Part shown: positions 44,508 through 53,802 of the stretch, in pieces
Position numbering within the stretch: the first letter of the stretch is position 1
Layout: every line of letters begins with the position of its first letter
Assembly: GCF_016775155.1 (NCBI RefSeq)
Contig: NZ_JAEUGD010000042.1
Coordinates: forward strand, 124,001-188,000
Length of the DNA: 64,000 nt
Reading direction: 5' to 3'
From: Fulvivirga marina
GTDB lineage: Bacteria > Bacteroidota > Bacteroidia > Cytophagales > Cyclobacteriaceae
Program-made: the position numbers and the translations under genes
The notes under the pieces: model-generated
What the model was told of the DNA's origin: nothing
Database searches by the model: none
Seen by the model: only the letters and a program-made list of their open reading frames with translations

Positions 44508-45188
44508 TTAACAAAGTTTGTCAATATCACGAATTAATATCTTTCTTCTATCGAAGTTAATTAGGTTCTTTTCTTTTAATTCATTTAGAATAGTTGTTAC
44601 TGTTTGCCGGCTGGTGCCTGTTAGATTAGCGATGTCTTTGTGCGTTAACTTGGTTGGTATCATGGTTTCAAAGCCAACTTTTTGCCCTTTCCATGCAGCA
44701 GCATCTTTTAAGAAATCAATGATGCGGGTTCTGGCATCTTTGAACACCAAGGATTCAATTTTCCTTTCCAGTTTCCTTATTCTTAAGCCGATGAGCTTAT
44801 AGATTTTGAAACTTAGCTCTTTATTTTCAGCCATTAATGCCTGCATTTCTTCTATGCTGATTGGGCAAATGGTAGTGTTTTCATCCATGGCTTGAGCAAA
44901 GTCTGCTCTTCTTTCTTCTCCTGCCAGGGCCAGCTCTCCAAAAATTTCTCCGGTACCTAATATCGATTTTACTACTTCCTTCCCCTCTTCTGTATAGTGG
45001 CCGATCTTGATTCTACCTGCCGCGATCATATAAATGTTCTTGGCGGGTTCTTCGGGAAAATATACAAATTGATTTTTCTTGAAATAGTTAAAACTATGTT
45101 TTTCAGAGATGGTTTTGATCTTGTGCGGGCACATCAGATTAAATAAATCAACATCCTCAAAATACCATAAAGTTGAGTTTTTACTCAT
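44508..45188 (-). CDS. Crp/Fnr family transcriptional regulator
   Basis: 226 aa. N-terminal cyclic-nucleotide-binding-like barrel (residues ~20-140, ILGTGEIFGELALAGEERRADF) and a C-terminal helix-turn-helix (HKDIANLTGTSRQTVTTILNEL). No N-terminal four-cysteine cluster as in Fnr, so it is not an oxygen-sensing Fe-S protein of that type. It is divergent from the MOSC gene (91-nt gap) and close to the SCO/cytochrome genes, which makes it a candidate regulator of them; I found no convincing binding site. Confidence 0.92.
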   Translation of the reverse strand: MSKNSTLWYFEDVDLFNLMCPHKIKTISEKHSFNYFKKNQFVYFPEEPAKNIYMIAAGRIKIGHYTEEGKEVVKSILGTGEIFGELALAGEERRADFAQAMDENTTICPISIEEMQALMAENKELSFKIYKLIGLRIRKLERKIESLVFKDARTRIIDFLKDAAAWKGQKVGFETMIPTKLTHKDIANLTGTSRQTVTTILNELKEKNLINFDRRKILIRDIDKLC

Positions 45189-45279
45189 TGCAATTAAACT
45201 TCTCTCGTTACGTCCTGAAAAAAATATTTATGATTAAGTTAGTAAATATAATCACTTTAGTAAAGATATACCTATTGCT

Positions 45280-46098
45280 ATGTTTCTTAGTGACATCATC
45301 ATTTATCCCATAAAATCTTTTCCGGGTGTACGTATAAACGAAAGTAAAGTTGAGCAGCGAGGTCTGGAACATGATAGGCGCTGGATGCTTATAGATGAAA
45401 ATGATAAGTTTATTACCATTCGGCAACACCATGAGATGTTATTCTTCGATTTGCACATTGAAGGTAATGGGTTCGTTATAAAACACCGCAAGAGTGGCGA
45501 TACCCTCGAACTGCCATGGGAAATAGATCATGGAAAAGAAGTTAAAGTAACTGTTTGGGATGATAGTGCAGTAGCCATTGTAGGAAGGGGGGAGTGGAGT
45601 GACTGGCTCTCAGAAAAACTGGACATAGATTGTCGGTTAGTTTATATGCCGGATACTTCAAAAAGACATATCAAAAAGGATTGGGCTAAAGCCGATGAAA
45701 TAGTGAGTTTCGCAGATGGTTACCCACTACTAGTGATAGGTTCGGCTTCCCTGGCAGACCTGAATGGGAAATTAGAAAAGAAAATCACTATTGACAGATT
45801 CAGACCTAACTTGGTTTTTGAAGGAGGAACGGCCTATGAGGAGTTTACATGGGGCGAATTCAGAATTGGAGAAAATAAATTTCAGGGCCTAAAACCTTGT
45901 GCAAGATGTGTGGTGATAACGTTAGATCCGATAACTGCAGAAGGGGGTAAAGAACCTTTGCTCACACTTTCAAAGCAGAAAGTTGATAACAAAGTGGTTT
46001 TTGGACAACATGCTTACGCTACTGAATTTGGCGTGATAAAGGTTGATGATGAAATAGAAATACTTAACTATAAAGATTCACCTTATGATCCGATTTAA
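45280..46098 (+). CDS. MOSC domain protein (YcbX-like)
   Basis: 272 aa: an N-terminal MOSC beta-barrel domain (IIIYPIKSFPGVRINES ... RGLEHDRRWMLIDEN) and a C-terminal MOSC domain with the conserved cysteine in GLKPCARCVVITLDP. MOSC proteins bind the molybdenum cofactor and reduce N-hydroxylated compounds (YcbX, mARC). A molybdenum hydroxylase cluster lies 3 kb downstream. The stop codon is inside a 20-bp palindrome (46087-46106). Confidence 0.93.
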   Translation: MFLSDIIIYPIKSFPGVRINESKVEQRGLEHDRRWMLIDENDKFITIRQHHEMLFFDLHIEGNGFVIKHRKSGDTLELPWEIDHGKEVKVTVWDDSAVAIVGRGEWSDWLSEKLDIDCRLVYMPDTSKRHIKKDWAKADEIVSFADGYPLLVIGSASLADLNGKLEKKITIDRFRPNLVFEGGTAYEEFTWGEFRIGENKFQGLKPCARCVVITLDPITAEGGKEPLLTLSKQKVDNKVVFGQHAYATEFGVIKVDDEIEILNYKDSPYDPI

Positions 46099-46106
46099 AT
46101 CGGATC
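46087..46106. repeat. 20-bp perfect palindrome at the MOSC stop codon
   Basis: Arms GATCCGATTT and AAATCGGATC with no spacer; the MOSC TAA (46096-46098) is in the centre. No T run follows, so it is not a standard terminator; it may form an RNA hairpin between the MOSC gene and the hemJ-like gene. Confidence 0.5.
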
Positions 46107-46136
46107 TGATGGTTAACTTTGCTGCAAATTAAGAGT

Positions 46137-46685
46137 ATGTCATTTTTATACATCAAAGCCCTTCATATTATATTTGTTACCACCTGGTTTGCTGGTCTTT
46201 TTTATATTGTGCGTCTTTTTATCTACCAGACCGAAGCATCAGAAAGACCTGATCCAGAAAGGTCTATTTTGGTAAAGGAATATAAGCGGAATACCAAAAG
46301 GTTGTGGTTTGCCATTACCTGGCCATCTGCTATACTTACCTTAATTTTTGGAACGTGGGTTTTGATGCATGTACCGGCGTACTTGAAAGAAGGCTTCATG
46401 CATATAAAACTAACTTTTGTGTTTATGCTTTATATTTATCACTTGATCTGTCATCGCATATACAAACAGCTTCAAAATGATACATATAAATATACTTCAC
46501 AAAAACTGAGGATATGGAATGAGGTAGCAACCATTTTATTGGTTGGTATTGTCTTCATAATTGTTTTGAAAAATGCCATGAGCATGCTTTGGGGGTTAGT
46601 CGGCCTGGTGGCATTTACAGTTATACTCATGATGGCTATAAAAATTTATAAAAACATAAGAGAAGGAAATGGAAAACAGAAGTAA
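46137..46685 (+). CDS. hemJ: HemJ-like protoporphyrinogen oxidase / CopD family membrane protein
   Basis: 182 aa from ATG 46137 (a TTG at 46119 is also in frame but less likely). Four to five membrane helices. The N-terminal block KALHIIFVTTWFAGLFYI-V-R-LF matches HemJ, with the haem-ligand histidine at H10 and R26; the second conserved basic residue is K91 in HIKLTF. HemJ oxidises protoporphyrinogen IX in bacteria without HemG/HemY. It is followed, with a 17-nt overlap, by a SCO gene and then a cytochrome c, so haem supply and oxidase assembly seem grouped. Confidence 0.82.
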   Translation: MSFLYIKALHIIFVTTWFAGLFYIVRLFIYQTEASERPDPERSILVKEYKRNTKRLWFAITWPSAILTLIFGTWVLMHVPAYLKEGFMHIKLTFVFMLYIYHLICHRIYKQLQNDTYKYTSQKLRIWNEVATILLVGIVFIIVLKNAMSMLWGLVGLVAFTVILMMAIKIYKNIREGNGKQK

Positions 46686-47301
46686 CTATATTCTCATTAT
46701 TCTTTTAATGGTAGTATTTGCTGCCTGCAATGAGCAGAAAAGTGAAAAGAAAAAATTGCCTATAATGGGGCGAACCGAGATTACTGAAACAGATACCATT
46801 CACCATACCATTGACGATTTTAAGTTTGTAGATCAGGATAGTAACTGGGTTACCCCGGAAACTTTCAAAGACAGAATCTATGTGGCGGATTTCTTTTTCA
46901 CTTCCTGCCCTACAATTTGCCCGTTAATGAAGGCACAAATGCTCAGGGTATATGATTCTATTCAAAATAAGTCAGATGTATTAATACTATCACACACCAT
47001 AGATCCAAAGCATGACACTGTTGCCGTACTTAAAGAATTTGCAAATCGTTTGGGCGTTGAGAGTAGTAAATGGCACTTTGTAACCGGAGAGAAAGATGCC
47101 ATTTACAAACTCGGACAGACCAGTTATATGGTAAGTGCATCTGAAGACCCTGCGGAGCCGGGTGGCTATATTCATAGTGGAGCTTTTATATTGGTGGACA
47201 AAGAAAGAAGGGTGAGAGGGTTATATGATGGTACAAAGGCAGACCAGGTTGACAAACTTATTAAAGATATAGATGTTTTACTCCAGGAATATGAAAAATA
47301 G
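46669..47301 (+). CDS. SCO family copper chaperone (SCO1/SenC), lipoprotein
   Basis: 210 aa. Lipoprotein signal (ILLMVVFAAC with Cys20-Asn), then a thioredoxin-like SCO domain with both copper cysteines C80 and C84 (TSCPTICP) and the distant copper histidine H169 (GGYIHSGAFILVD). SCO proteins load the CuA site of cytochrome c oxidase. Overlaps hemJ by 17 nt and the following cytochrome gene by 11 nt. Confidence 0.93.
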   Translation: MENRSNYILIILLMVVFAACNEQKSEKKKLPIMGRTEITETDTIHHTIDDFKFVDQDSNWVTPETFKDRIYVADFFFTSCPTICPLMKAQMLRVYDSIQNKSDVLILSHTIDPKHDTVAVLKEFANRLGVESSKWHFVTGEKDAIYKLGQTSYMVSASEDPAEPGGYIHSGAFILVDKERRVRGLYDGTKADQVDKLIKDIDVLLQEYEK

Positions 47302-47743
47302 TGTGATGAGAAGTTTAGTATTATTATTAGCCGTTATTATTATTTCCTGTAGTGGTAAAGGGGGCGAAAATAAAGAACTGAGTCATTCTGAAAATGTGAA
47401 GTTGGAACAGTATATGGTTTCAGGGAGCAAGCTTTACACCATCCATTGTAGTAGCTGTCATCAGTCTGAAGGGCAGGGGCTGGCTAAACTATTTCCTCCC
47501 ATCAGTGGTTCAGACTATTTGGATAACAATCTGGAGATCATACCATGCATTATCAAAAATGGATTAAGCGGTGAAATAACAGTTAATGGAGTGGGGTATA
47601 ATCAACCTATGCCAGCTATACCACAACTAACAAACCTTGAAATTGCAGAGATTACCACTTACATCTATAATAGTTGGGGCAGAAGTCACGGTATGGTCAA
47701 TGTTAAGGATGTTGAGAAAATGATTGAAAACTGTAAGAAATAG
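47291..47743 (+). CDS. Small cytochrome c lipoprotein
   Basis: 150 aa from ATG 47291 (an in-frame ATG 18 nt upstream is less likely). Lipoprotein signal (LLLAVIIISC with the cysteine followed by Ser) and one haem site CSSCH; PMPAIPQL provides a probable axial methionine. The block LSGEITVNGVGYNQPMP and the NSWG C-terminus are shared with the cytochrome at 48362, so the two are paralogues. It overlaps SCO by 11 nt, suggesting a role in the oxidase electron chain. Confidence 0.92.
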   Translation: MKNSVMRSLVLLLAVIIISCSGKGGENKELSHSENVKLEQYMVSGSKLYTIHCSSCHQSEGQGLAKLFPPISGSDYLDNNLEIIPCIIKNGLSGEITVNGVGYNQPMPAIPQLTNLEIAEITTYIYNSWGRSHGMVNVKDVEKMIENCKK

Positions 47744-47746
47744 AAA

Positions 47747-48157
47747 TTAGAAATATTTCAATGAGATGGTGATGGAAACATCACCATCAAGCTCAATTTT
47801 AGTATCATCATAAGAGGGTGGCCCAAAAGTACCCATCGACTTTTTTGAGAAGCCAAAGCCTTCCGTGGGTATCCCAAAGAAGTTTTTATCCAACTCCCCA
47901 TTATTATTTTCATCATAAATTATCGATACTGAATACTGACCTTGCGGTAAGTCTTTGAACTTGATGCTGGTATTGTTATGCTTTACAGCAATAGTCTGAC
48001 TTTCAAAAGGTTTTTTTAAATAGTTTTCCTTTGAGTTGAATATGGCCACGATCAATTGCCCCTTTGGATCTTTAATATTTTCTACGGTAATATTCAATTC
48101 ATTTACACTTTGATTCGAATAGCCAAGTAGTAACAGGAAAGATAACAGTATTGTCAT
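47747..48157 (-). CDS. DUF2141 family exported protein
   Basis: 136 aa, signal peptide at the N-terminus (LLSFLLLLGYSNQ) and a single beta-sandwich domain (DPKGQLIVAIFNSKENYLKKP, LPQGQYSVSIIYDENNNGELD, IPTEGFGFSKKSMG), the DUF2141 pattern. Function unknown. Convergent with the first cytochrome gene (3 nt between stops) and inserted between the two cytochrome paralogues on the opposite strand. Confidence 0.85.
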   Translation of the reverse strand: MTILLSFLLLLGYSNQSVNELNITVENIKDPKGQLIVAIFNSKENYLKKPFESQTIAVKHNNTSIKFKDLPQGQYSVSIIYDENNNGELDKNFFGIPTEGFGFSKKSMGTFGPPSYDDTKIELDGDVSITISLKYF

Positions 48158-48232
48158 TTCAGGTGTTAATTAAGATAGCCCAATTATAGTGAAAGCCAGC
48201 GTAGATTTATAACATAGCGGTATAAGTAATGT

Positions 48233-48253
48233 TATGTTTGTCAAATCAAACAT
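48233..48253 (+). promoter_or_regulatory. -7 element overlapped by an inverted repeat, upstream of second cytochrome c
   Basis: TATGTTTG (48233-48240) matches TAnnTTTG, and its last seven bases are the left arm of a perfect inverted repeat ATGTTTG-N6-CAAACAT (48234-48253). A dyad over a -7 box is a typical operator position. No clear -33 TTG. The leader to the ATG at 48362 would be about 115 nt. Confidence 0.4.
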
Positions 48254-48361
48254 GTAGTTAAGAGTTAACAATATGATGTTTATCGAATAAGACAGGCGGG
48301 TGTCATCGCAATGGGTGTGATTTTCGTTTTACCAAATATTACCAAATACCTAAATTATTCT

Positions 48362-48778
48362 ATGTATCTCAAAGCTTTGATACTGTCTTCTATTTTTACG
48401 TTTACCATTTTTCTATGCTCTTTTTCCGGAGACTCAGATCAGGGCGATAATTTGAAGCAAAGCCTGGAACGAGGTAAGGAACTTTATAGATCTTATTGTA
48501 TTACATGTCATATTCAAAATGGCAAAGGTGTACCAGAAATCTTTCCTCCTTTAGCCCATTCCGATTATCTCATGGACAATGCTGGACGCTCAATAGAGCA
48601 GGTTATTAATGGAGTGTCAGGTGAGATAACAGTCAACGGTGTAACCTACAACAATGTAATGCCTGGATTTGATATGACAGACCAGGAGGTAGCCGATGTA
48701 CTCAATTATATTAGAAACAGTTGGGGTAACAAAGGTGAAGTGATTACTGAAAAACAGGTGAGTTCCTTTAGAAAGTAA
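48362..48778 (+). CDS. Small exported cytochrome c (paralogue)
   Basis: 138 aa from ATG 48362 (MYLKALILSSIFTFTIFLCSF, a signal peptide); an in-frame ATG at 48311 would add a hydrophilic tail. Haem site CITCH, probable axial Met in VMPGF. SGEITVNGVTYNNVMPGF and the YIRNSWG end repeat those of the cytochrome at 47291. It is therefore a duplicate with a different signal peptide type and its own promoter region. The partner oxidase or dehydrogenase is not obvious; the Mo hydroxylase genes just downstream are candidates. Confidence 0.92.
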   Translation: MYLKALILSSIFTFTIFLCSFSGDSDQGDNLKQSLERGKELYRSYCITCHIQNGKGVPEIFPPLAHSDYLMDNAGRSIEQVINGVSGEITVNGVTYNNVMPGFDMTDQEVADVLNYIRNSWGNKGEVITEKQVSSFRK

Positions 48779-48824
48779 TCGGTCAGGACTCGAAATATGT
48801 ATTTATATCTTAAAACCACAACGC

Positions 48825-49283
48825 ATGGAAATCAAAAGATTATTATTGATTTTAATCCTCTTTTTGGGCTTTAATTTTGTTGAGGCTCAGACGGATGAGG
48901 AATTGGTAAAGATGGCTATTCTCAATTATGTAGAGGGGATTTACGACGTTCAGCCCGAAAGGATAAAAAAGAGTGTACACCCGGAGTTGGTGAAAAAGGG
49001 TTTTTGGAGGGAAAAGGATCAAACGAAGTATAAGGATGAGTCTGTAATGACATTTGATGAGCTGGTTGATCTGGCAGGTAAATGGAATGCAAAGGGGTGG
49101 CTGCCCAAAGATGCCCCTAAGGTAATTGAGGTTTTTGATGTTCAGGATAAAACCGCTGTAGGTAAGCTTACTGCCCATTGGGGTACTGACTACTTTCATC
49201 TTGCTAAATATGGTGATCGCTGGATGATCACCAATGTGCTCTGGCAAAGTCCTGCCCCTATGGATGAAACTGCTAAAAATTAA
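48825..49283 (+). CDS. Exported NTF2/lumazine-binding-like protein
   Basis: 152 aa with a signal peptide (1-~21, ending FVEAQ) and a single domain of the SnoaL/NTF2 cone fold, closest by eye to the putative lumazine-binding group ([52 protein letters not shown]). Function unknown. Only 5 nt before the [2Fe-2S] subunit gene, so likely part of the molybdenum hydroxylase transcript. Confidence 0.82.
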   Translation: MEIKRLLLILILFLGFNFVEAQTDEELVKMAILNYVEGIYDVQPERIKKSVHPELVKKGFWREKDQTKYKDESVMTFDELVDLAGKWNAKGWLPKDAPKVIEVFDVQDKTAVGKLTAHWGTDYFHLAKYGDRWMITNVLWQSPAPMDETAKN

Positions 49284-49288
49284 TTCTT

Positions 49289-49753
49289 ATGGCACAGTTC
49301 AGTTTAAATATTAATCAACACAACTATAAAGTAGATGTTAATCTGGATACACCATTGTTATGGGTGTTGAGAGATATGTTAGGGTTAAAAGGGACCAAAT
49401 TTGGTTGTGGCAAGGCGCTTTGCGGAGCCTGTACGGTACACCTTGATGGTAATGCCATTCGTTCGTGTAGCTTTCCCGTGTCTGCGGTCAAAGGTAAAGT
49501 TGTGACCATTGAAGGGCTGTCTGAAAATGGAGATCATCCACTTCAACAGGCTTGGGAGGAGATAGATGTACCACAGTGTGGGTATTGTCAGGCAGGGCAA
49601 ATCATGTCGGCAGCAGCACTTCTTCAGAGGAAGCCCAAGCCTTCTGAAAAGGATATTGATATGGCTATGTCGGGTAACATTTGCAGGTGCGGCACATACC
49701 TGAGAATAAAGAAAGCAATTCTGGCTGCTGCTGAGAAAGGAGGAGCAAAATGA
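49289..49753 (+). CDS. [2Fe-2S] subunit of molybdenum hydroxylase (IorA/XdhC-type small subunit)
   Basis: 154 aa. Two iron-sulfur clusters are encoded: the plant-type N-terminal site ([16 protein letters not shown] plus a later C) and the C-terminal four-helix site ([10 protein letters not shown] and CRCGTYLRI). This is the small subunit of xanthine-dehydrogenase-family hydroxylases, here of the isoquinoline 1-oxidoreductase type since no FAD subunit gene is present. Overlaps the large-subunit gene by 4 nt. Confidence 0.94.
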   Translation: MAQFSLNINQHNYKVDVNLDTPLLWVLRDMLGLKGTKFGCGKALCGACTVHLDGNAIRSCSFPVSAVKGKVVTIEGLSENGDHPLQQAWEEIDVPQCGYCQAGQIMSAAALLQRKPKPSEKDIDMAMSGNICRCGTYLRIKKAILAAAEKGGAK

Positions 49754-51936
49754 GTGAAGTAACTAAAATCAAACGTCGCGACTTTCTAAAGATAAGCGGA
49801 ATAACAGGTACAGGGCTTATACTTGGTTTTGGGCTGTCGGCACGAGCTGGAGAAAACGTATTGACACAATTTGAGCCCAACGCATTCTTAAAGATCGGTG
49901 CGGATAACAGCATTGTCATATTTGCTAAAAATCCGGAAATAGGACAAGGAGTAAAAACCTCTCTACCTATGATCATAGCAGAGGAGCTGGAGGTTGATTG
50001 GAATAAGATACAAGTGGTACAGGCAGGGCTTGATGGCAGGCTAGGTGGTCAGTTTGCCGGGGGTAGTACAGGAATAAAGAACAACTGGCAGGCTTTGAGA
50101 ACAGCCGGGGCAACAGGTAGGTCTATGCTTGTTACTGCAGCAGCAGTGAAGTGGCAAATTTCTGAGAGTGAATGCTATGCTGAACAGGGGAAAGTCAAAA
50201 ATAAACGAAACAACAAGCAATTTACTTATGGAGAACTGGTTGATGATGCTTCAAAGCTGGACGTGCCGGAGTCTCCGGGCTTAAAAGATCCAAAGGATTT
50301 TAAAATTATAGGGACTCCTAAGAAAGGGGTTGATAATCACAAAATAGTAACTGGAACGGCTGAATTCGGAATTGATGCCAGGAAAGAAGGAATGCTGGTG
50401 GCAGTTATCCTAAAATGTCCTGTTTATGGCGGTAAGGTTACAAGTTTTGATGATACGGAAACCCGAAAGGTTGAAGGGGTACGGCATGTGGTCAAGATCG
50501 ATGCCCGTGCACCAGGCCAGCGGGTAGCGGGTGTAGCTGTAGTGGCAGACAATACCTGGGCAGCAATAAAGGGACGGAAAGCTTTAAAAGTAACCTGGGA
50601 ACATGGTGAAGGGGTGACAGAAAGTAGTGCAGGGATAAACGAGCAATTTAATACCTATATGAGTCAAAAAGGATCAATTGATCTTCGTAATGACGGGGAC
50701 GTTGATTCTGCTTTTAATCAAAGTGACAAGGTGCTGGAGGCTACTTATGAGGTGCCATTTTTGTCCCATGTTCCTATGGAGCCAATGAATTACTGTGCTG
50801 ATGTCAAAGAAAATGAGTGTACTGTTTGGGGGCCAACCCAAGTACCTGGATATGTACAGCGTTTGGCTGAAGTAATTACCGGTATAGCTCGTGAAAATAT
50901 AACTGTAAATATGACCCGTGTAGGGGGTGGCTTTGGTAGGAGGTTAATGGGAGATTATGCGGCGGATGCTGTCACCATTTCTCATGAATTAAAGCTGCCA
51001 GTACAAGTGGTATGGACCAGAGAGGATGATATACAGCATGATTATTTCAGACCCGCCGGCATGTACAAACTCAAAGCTGCTCTGGATGATAAAAATAAAC
51101 TTGTAGCCTGGCACCTTAATGCATCCACTACTTCAAGGTATTTGTATCGAGGTTCGAAAGATTCTCCACACACTACTGAGGTATTTCCTGATGGTTTCCC
51201 GGCTGGTTTTGTTTCCAATTTTCGTATGGAATATACCCCGGTAAAAACGCTCGTGCCAACCGGAGCCTGGAGAGCCCCCGGTCATAATGCCACGGCTTTT
51301 ATAGATCAAAGCTTTATTGATGAAATGGCACATCTTGCAAAAAAAGATCCTGTTGACTTCAGACTGGAAATTTTGGGAGAGGAAGATAAAGAGATGCCAT
51401 ACTCAGATCACGGTGGGCCGACATATAGTACGAAAAGGCTCAAGCATGTTATAAACGTTGCGGCAGAGAAGTCTAACTGGTACAAAAAAGAATCGGGTGT
51501 TTATAAAGGTTTTGCTGCTCATTTTATGTTTGGAGCTTATGTGGCAGAAGTTGTAACTTTAGCATTAGACTCAAATGATCAACCACGCATAGAAAATGTG
51601 TTAGCTGTTGTGGATTGTGGTATAGTGGTGAATAAGAGTGGTGCAGAGTCTCAAATAGAGGGTGGTATAGTGGATGGCCTGGGAGCAGCCATGTTTGGCG
51701 AAGTGACCATTGCGGAAGGTATGGCTCAACAAGACAATTTTGATACTTACAAAATGATCAGAATGAAAGATGCACCCAAAATAGATATTCATATTGTAGA
51801 TAGTCAAGAGTCACCTGAAGGTCTGGGAGAAATGAGTTTGCCTATGATCAGTGCGGCTTATGCCAATGCCATTTTTGCAGCAACAGGTAAGAGAATCCGA
51901 AAGTTGCCAGTCAAGTTATCTGAAGTTAGTTCGTAA
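49750..51936 (+). CDS. Tat-exported molybdopterin-binding subunit, xanthine dehydrogenase family (IorB-like)
   Basis: 728 aa large subunit binding the molybdopterin cofactor. The N-terminus is a Tat signal ([19 protein letters not shown]), so the enzyme is exported folded, matching the tatA gene at 19.7 kb. Mo-binding landmarks: [20 protein letters not shown], and the C-terminal catalytic glutamate region EGLGEMSLP. Lacking an FAD partner, it probably passes electrons to a cytochrome, perhaps one of the two encoded just upstream. Substrate (an aldehyde or N-heterocycle) unknown. Adjacent: XdhC 1 nt downstream. Confidence 0.93.
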   Translation: MSEVTKIKRRDFLKISGITGTGLILGFGLSARAGENVLTQFEPNAFLKIGADNSIVIFAKNPEIGQGVKTSLPMIIAEELEVDWNKIQVVQAGLDGRLGGQFAGGSTGIKNNWQALRTAGATGRSMLVTAAAVKWQISESECYAEQGKVKNKRNNKQFTYGELVDDASKLDVPESPGLKDPKDFKIIGTPKKGVDNHKIVTGTAEFGIDARKEGMLVAVILKCPVYGGKVTSFDDTETRKVEGVRHVVKIDARAPGQRVAGVAVVADNTWAAIKGRKALKVTWEHGEGVTESSAGINEQFNTYMSQKGSIDLRNDGDVDSAFNQSDKVLEATYEVPFLSHVPMEPMNYCADVKENECTVWGPTQVPGYVQRLAEVITGIARENITVNMTRVGGGFGRRLMGDYAADAVTISHELKLPVQVVWTREDDIQHDYFRPAGMYKLKAALDDKNKLVAWHLNASTTSRYLYRGSKDSPHTTEVFPDGFPAGFVSNFRMEYTPVKTLVPTGAWRAPGHNATAFIDQSFIDEMAHLAKKDPVDFRLEILGEEDKEMPYSDHGGPTYSTKRLKHVINVAAEKSNWYKKESGVYKGFAAHFMFGAYVAEVVTLALDSNDQPRIENVLAVVDCGIVVNKSGAESQIEGGIVDGLGAAMFGEVTIAEGMAQQDNFDTYKMIRMKDAPKIDIHIVDSQESPEGLGEMSLPMISAAYANAIFAATGKRIRKLPVKLSEVSS

Positions 51937-51937
51937 T

Positions 51938-53116
51938 ATGAAGGAAATAAAGAATATTATAACCGAGTATCACAAGATTGATTTTGACAAGAAGAAGGCC
52001 GCCCTGGCTACTGTTGTTAAAGTAAGAGGGTCTTCATACCGTAGCCCCGGAGCCCGGATGCTTATTACTAATGATGGGAGATGGATTGGATCAATAAGTG
52101 GAGGGTGTCTGGAAGGAGATGCTTTACGAAGGGCCAGGGAAGTGATGAACACGGGCAAGCCTCAGGTAATAACCTATGATACTACTGCTGAAGGAGATTC
52201 TTTGGGAATAGGGTTAGGTTGTAATGGTATTATAGATGTGTTGATACAGGCCATAGACGAAAGTGAAATTGATAACCCTGTCAGGCGACTGGAGAGCTTT
52301 GTAAATTATGATAACCTGTCTGTCATTGCAACAGTTTTCAGAACTGAGGAAGTTCCGGGGATTGCAGAACAACTCTGGATTGATAGTGATCAAAAAGTGC
52401 AGGGAGATATTGTTGATGAAGCATTAAGAGAACAGATGAGTAAGGATTTGTTTCTTGTTCAACAAAACAGAAAGCCGGAAATTAAGATTTACCAGGAGGG
52501 ACGATTAGAAGTCTTTTTTGAGATAGTAGAGCCATGTATTGATCTTTTAATCTTTGGAGCCGGGTTTGATGCACGCCCTGTTGTTGATCTTGCCAAAGTG
52601 ATGGGGTGGGATGTTACCGTGACTGACGAGTGCATTGCGCATATTGCTCCGGCGCGTTTTCCTTTAGCAGATAATGTTAAGCTCTGCAAGCGCGAACATG
52701 TTAAAGAAGAAATAAAAATAAAACCTTACTCTGCAGCTGTACTGATGTCGCATAATTACGAATATGATTTTCAGGTGCTGAAAAGACTTCTTTCTACGGA
52801 TGTAAACTATATTGGCATACTTGGCCCCAGGAAGCGGGTAGACCAAATGTTTGAAGCCCTTGATTCGGAAGGTATTCAATTAACCTCTGAAGACAAGCAT
52901 CGGATACACAGCCCAGTGGGACTTGACATTGGGGCCGAAACCCCTGAAGAGATCGCACTTTCTATTGTTACTGAGATTCAGGCTAAATTCACTAACAGAA
53001 GTGGAGGCTTTCTGAAATATAGAAATGCTCCCATTCATCACCGTGATGGGAAGGAAGATCAGGTGTTCAAGCAGGTTTTTATTAATCAGGCTGAAAGAAA
53101 CAAGCGTTCAATATAG
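51938..53116 (+). CDS. XdhC/CoxI family molybdenum-enzyme maturation factor
   Basis: 392 aa from ATG 51938, one nucleotide after the large-subunit stop; an earlier in-frame ATG lies within that gene. XdhC proteins insert and sulfurate the Mo cofactor of this enzyme family. N-terminal XdhC/CoxI domain (VRGSSYRSPGARMLI, GSISGGCLEGDALR) and C-terminal Rossmann domain (LLIFGAGFDARPVVDLAKVM). The co-location with the hydroxylase subunits defines its client. Confidence 0.92.
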   Translation: MKEIKNIITEYHKIDFDKKKAALATVVKVRGSSYRSPGARMLITNDGRWIGSISGGCLEGDALRRAREVMNTGKPQVITYDTTAEGDSLGIGLGCNGIIDVLIQAIDESEIDNPVRRLESFVNYDNLSVIATVFRTEEVPGIAEQLWIDSDQKVQGDIVDEALREQMSKDLFLVQQNRKPEIKIYQEGRLEVFFEIVEPCIDLLIFGAGFDARPVVDLAKVMGWDVTVTDECIAHIAPARFPLADNVKLCKREHVKEEIKIKPYSAAVLMSHNYEYDFQVLKRLLSTDVNYIGILGPRKRVDQMFEALDSEGIQLTSEDKHRIHSPVGLDIGAETPEEIALSIVTEIQAKFTNRSGGFLKYRNAPIHHRDGKEDQVFKQVFINQAERNKRSI

Positions 53117-53164
53117 CCCAATTTGGAGGAGTTGGTAATAGGATTTTATTTGTTAATTTGAAGT

Positions 53165-53746
53165 GTGAGTAAAATTGGAGTTATCATACTTGCCGCAGGT
53201 TCTTCCTCAAGGCTGGGGCGGCCCAAACAGCTTTTGAGGCTCAACGGGGAATCTTTGCTTCAGAAAAGCATAAAAGCGGCTCTTGATGTCTCAGAAACTA
53301 CCCTAACAGTACTAGGTGCCCACTATCAGGAGATAGGGGAGGAAATCAAATACCTAAAAACCGAAAGCCTCTTTAACCTGGACTGGAATAAAGGGATGGG
53401 CAATTCAATCAAATTTGGCCTCCATGAAATTCACAAGCTACATCCTGATCTCAATGCGGTCATCATCATGGTTTGCGATCAACCATTCGTGACTGGGGGG
53501 CTTTTGAATAAAATGATAGAAGCCTATCATAAAGGCCACCCCCTGGTGGCGTCAGCATATGGAAACACAGTAGGAGTCCCCGCTTTGTTTGATAGACAAT
53601 ACTTCAAACAAATATTAAAGATCGACGATAAAAAGGGTGCTAAAGCAATTTTAGGACATGGTGACGCCTTCTTAGTTCCCTTCCCACTGGGCGGTCAGGA
53701 TATAGATACTCCAAAGGACTGGGAGAATTTCAAAGCTTTGTCATAG
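53165..53746 (+). CDS. MocA-like molybdenum cofactor cytidylyltransferase
   Basis: 193 aa, GTG start. GT-A nucleotidyltransferase with ILAAGSSSRLGRPKQLL at the N-terminus, VCDQPFVTGGLL, and GVPALFDRQYF, the MocA/MobA-like signature. MocA makes molybdopterin cytosine dinucleotide, the cofactor form used by many bacterial xanthine-dehydrogenase-family enzymes, consistent with the operon. 48 nt after XdhC. Confidence 0.9.
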   Translation: MSKIGVIILAAGSSSRLGRPKQLLRLNGESLLQKSIKAALDVSETTLTVLGAHYQEIGEEIKYLKTESLFNLDWNKGMGNSIKFGLHEIHKLHPDLNAVIIMVCDQPFVTGGLLNKMIEAYHKGHPLVASAYGNTVGVPALFDRQYFKQILKIDDKKGAKAILGHGDAFLVPFPLGGQDIDTPKDWENFKALS

Positions 53747-53802
53747 AAGAATGAAGTTGATATCAGCAAAATAACATGCCTGAAGATATCGATTAATAAA
53801 AA

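Noticed and set aside
48234-48253. FNR/Crp binding site
   Set aside because: The dyad ATGTTTG-N6-CAAACAT does not match TTGAT-N4-ATCAA or TGTGA-N6-TCACA; kept only as an unassigned inverted repeat.
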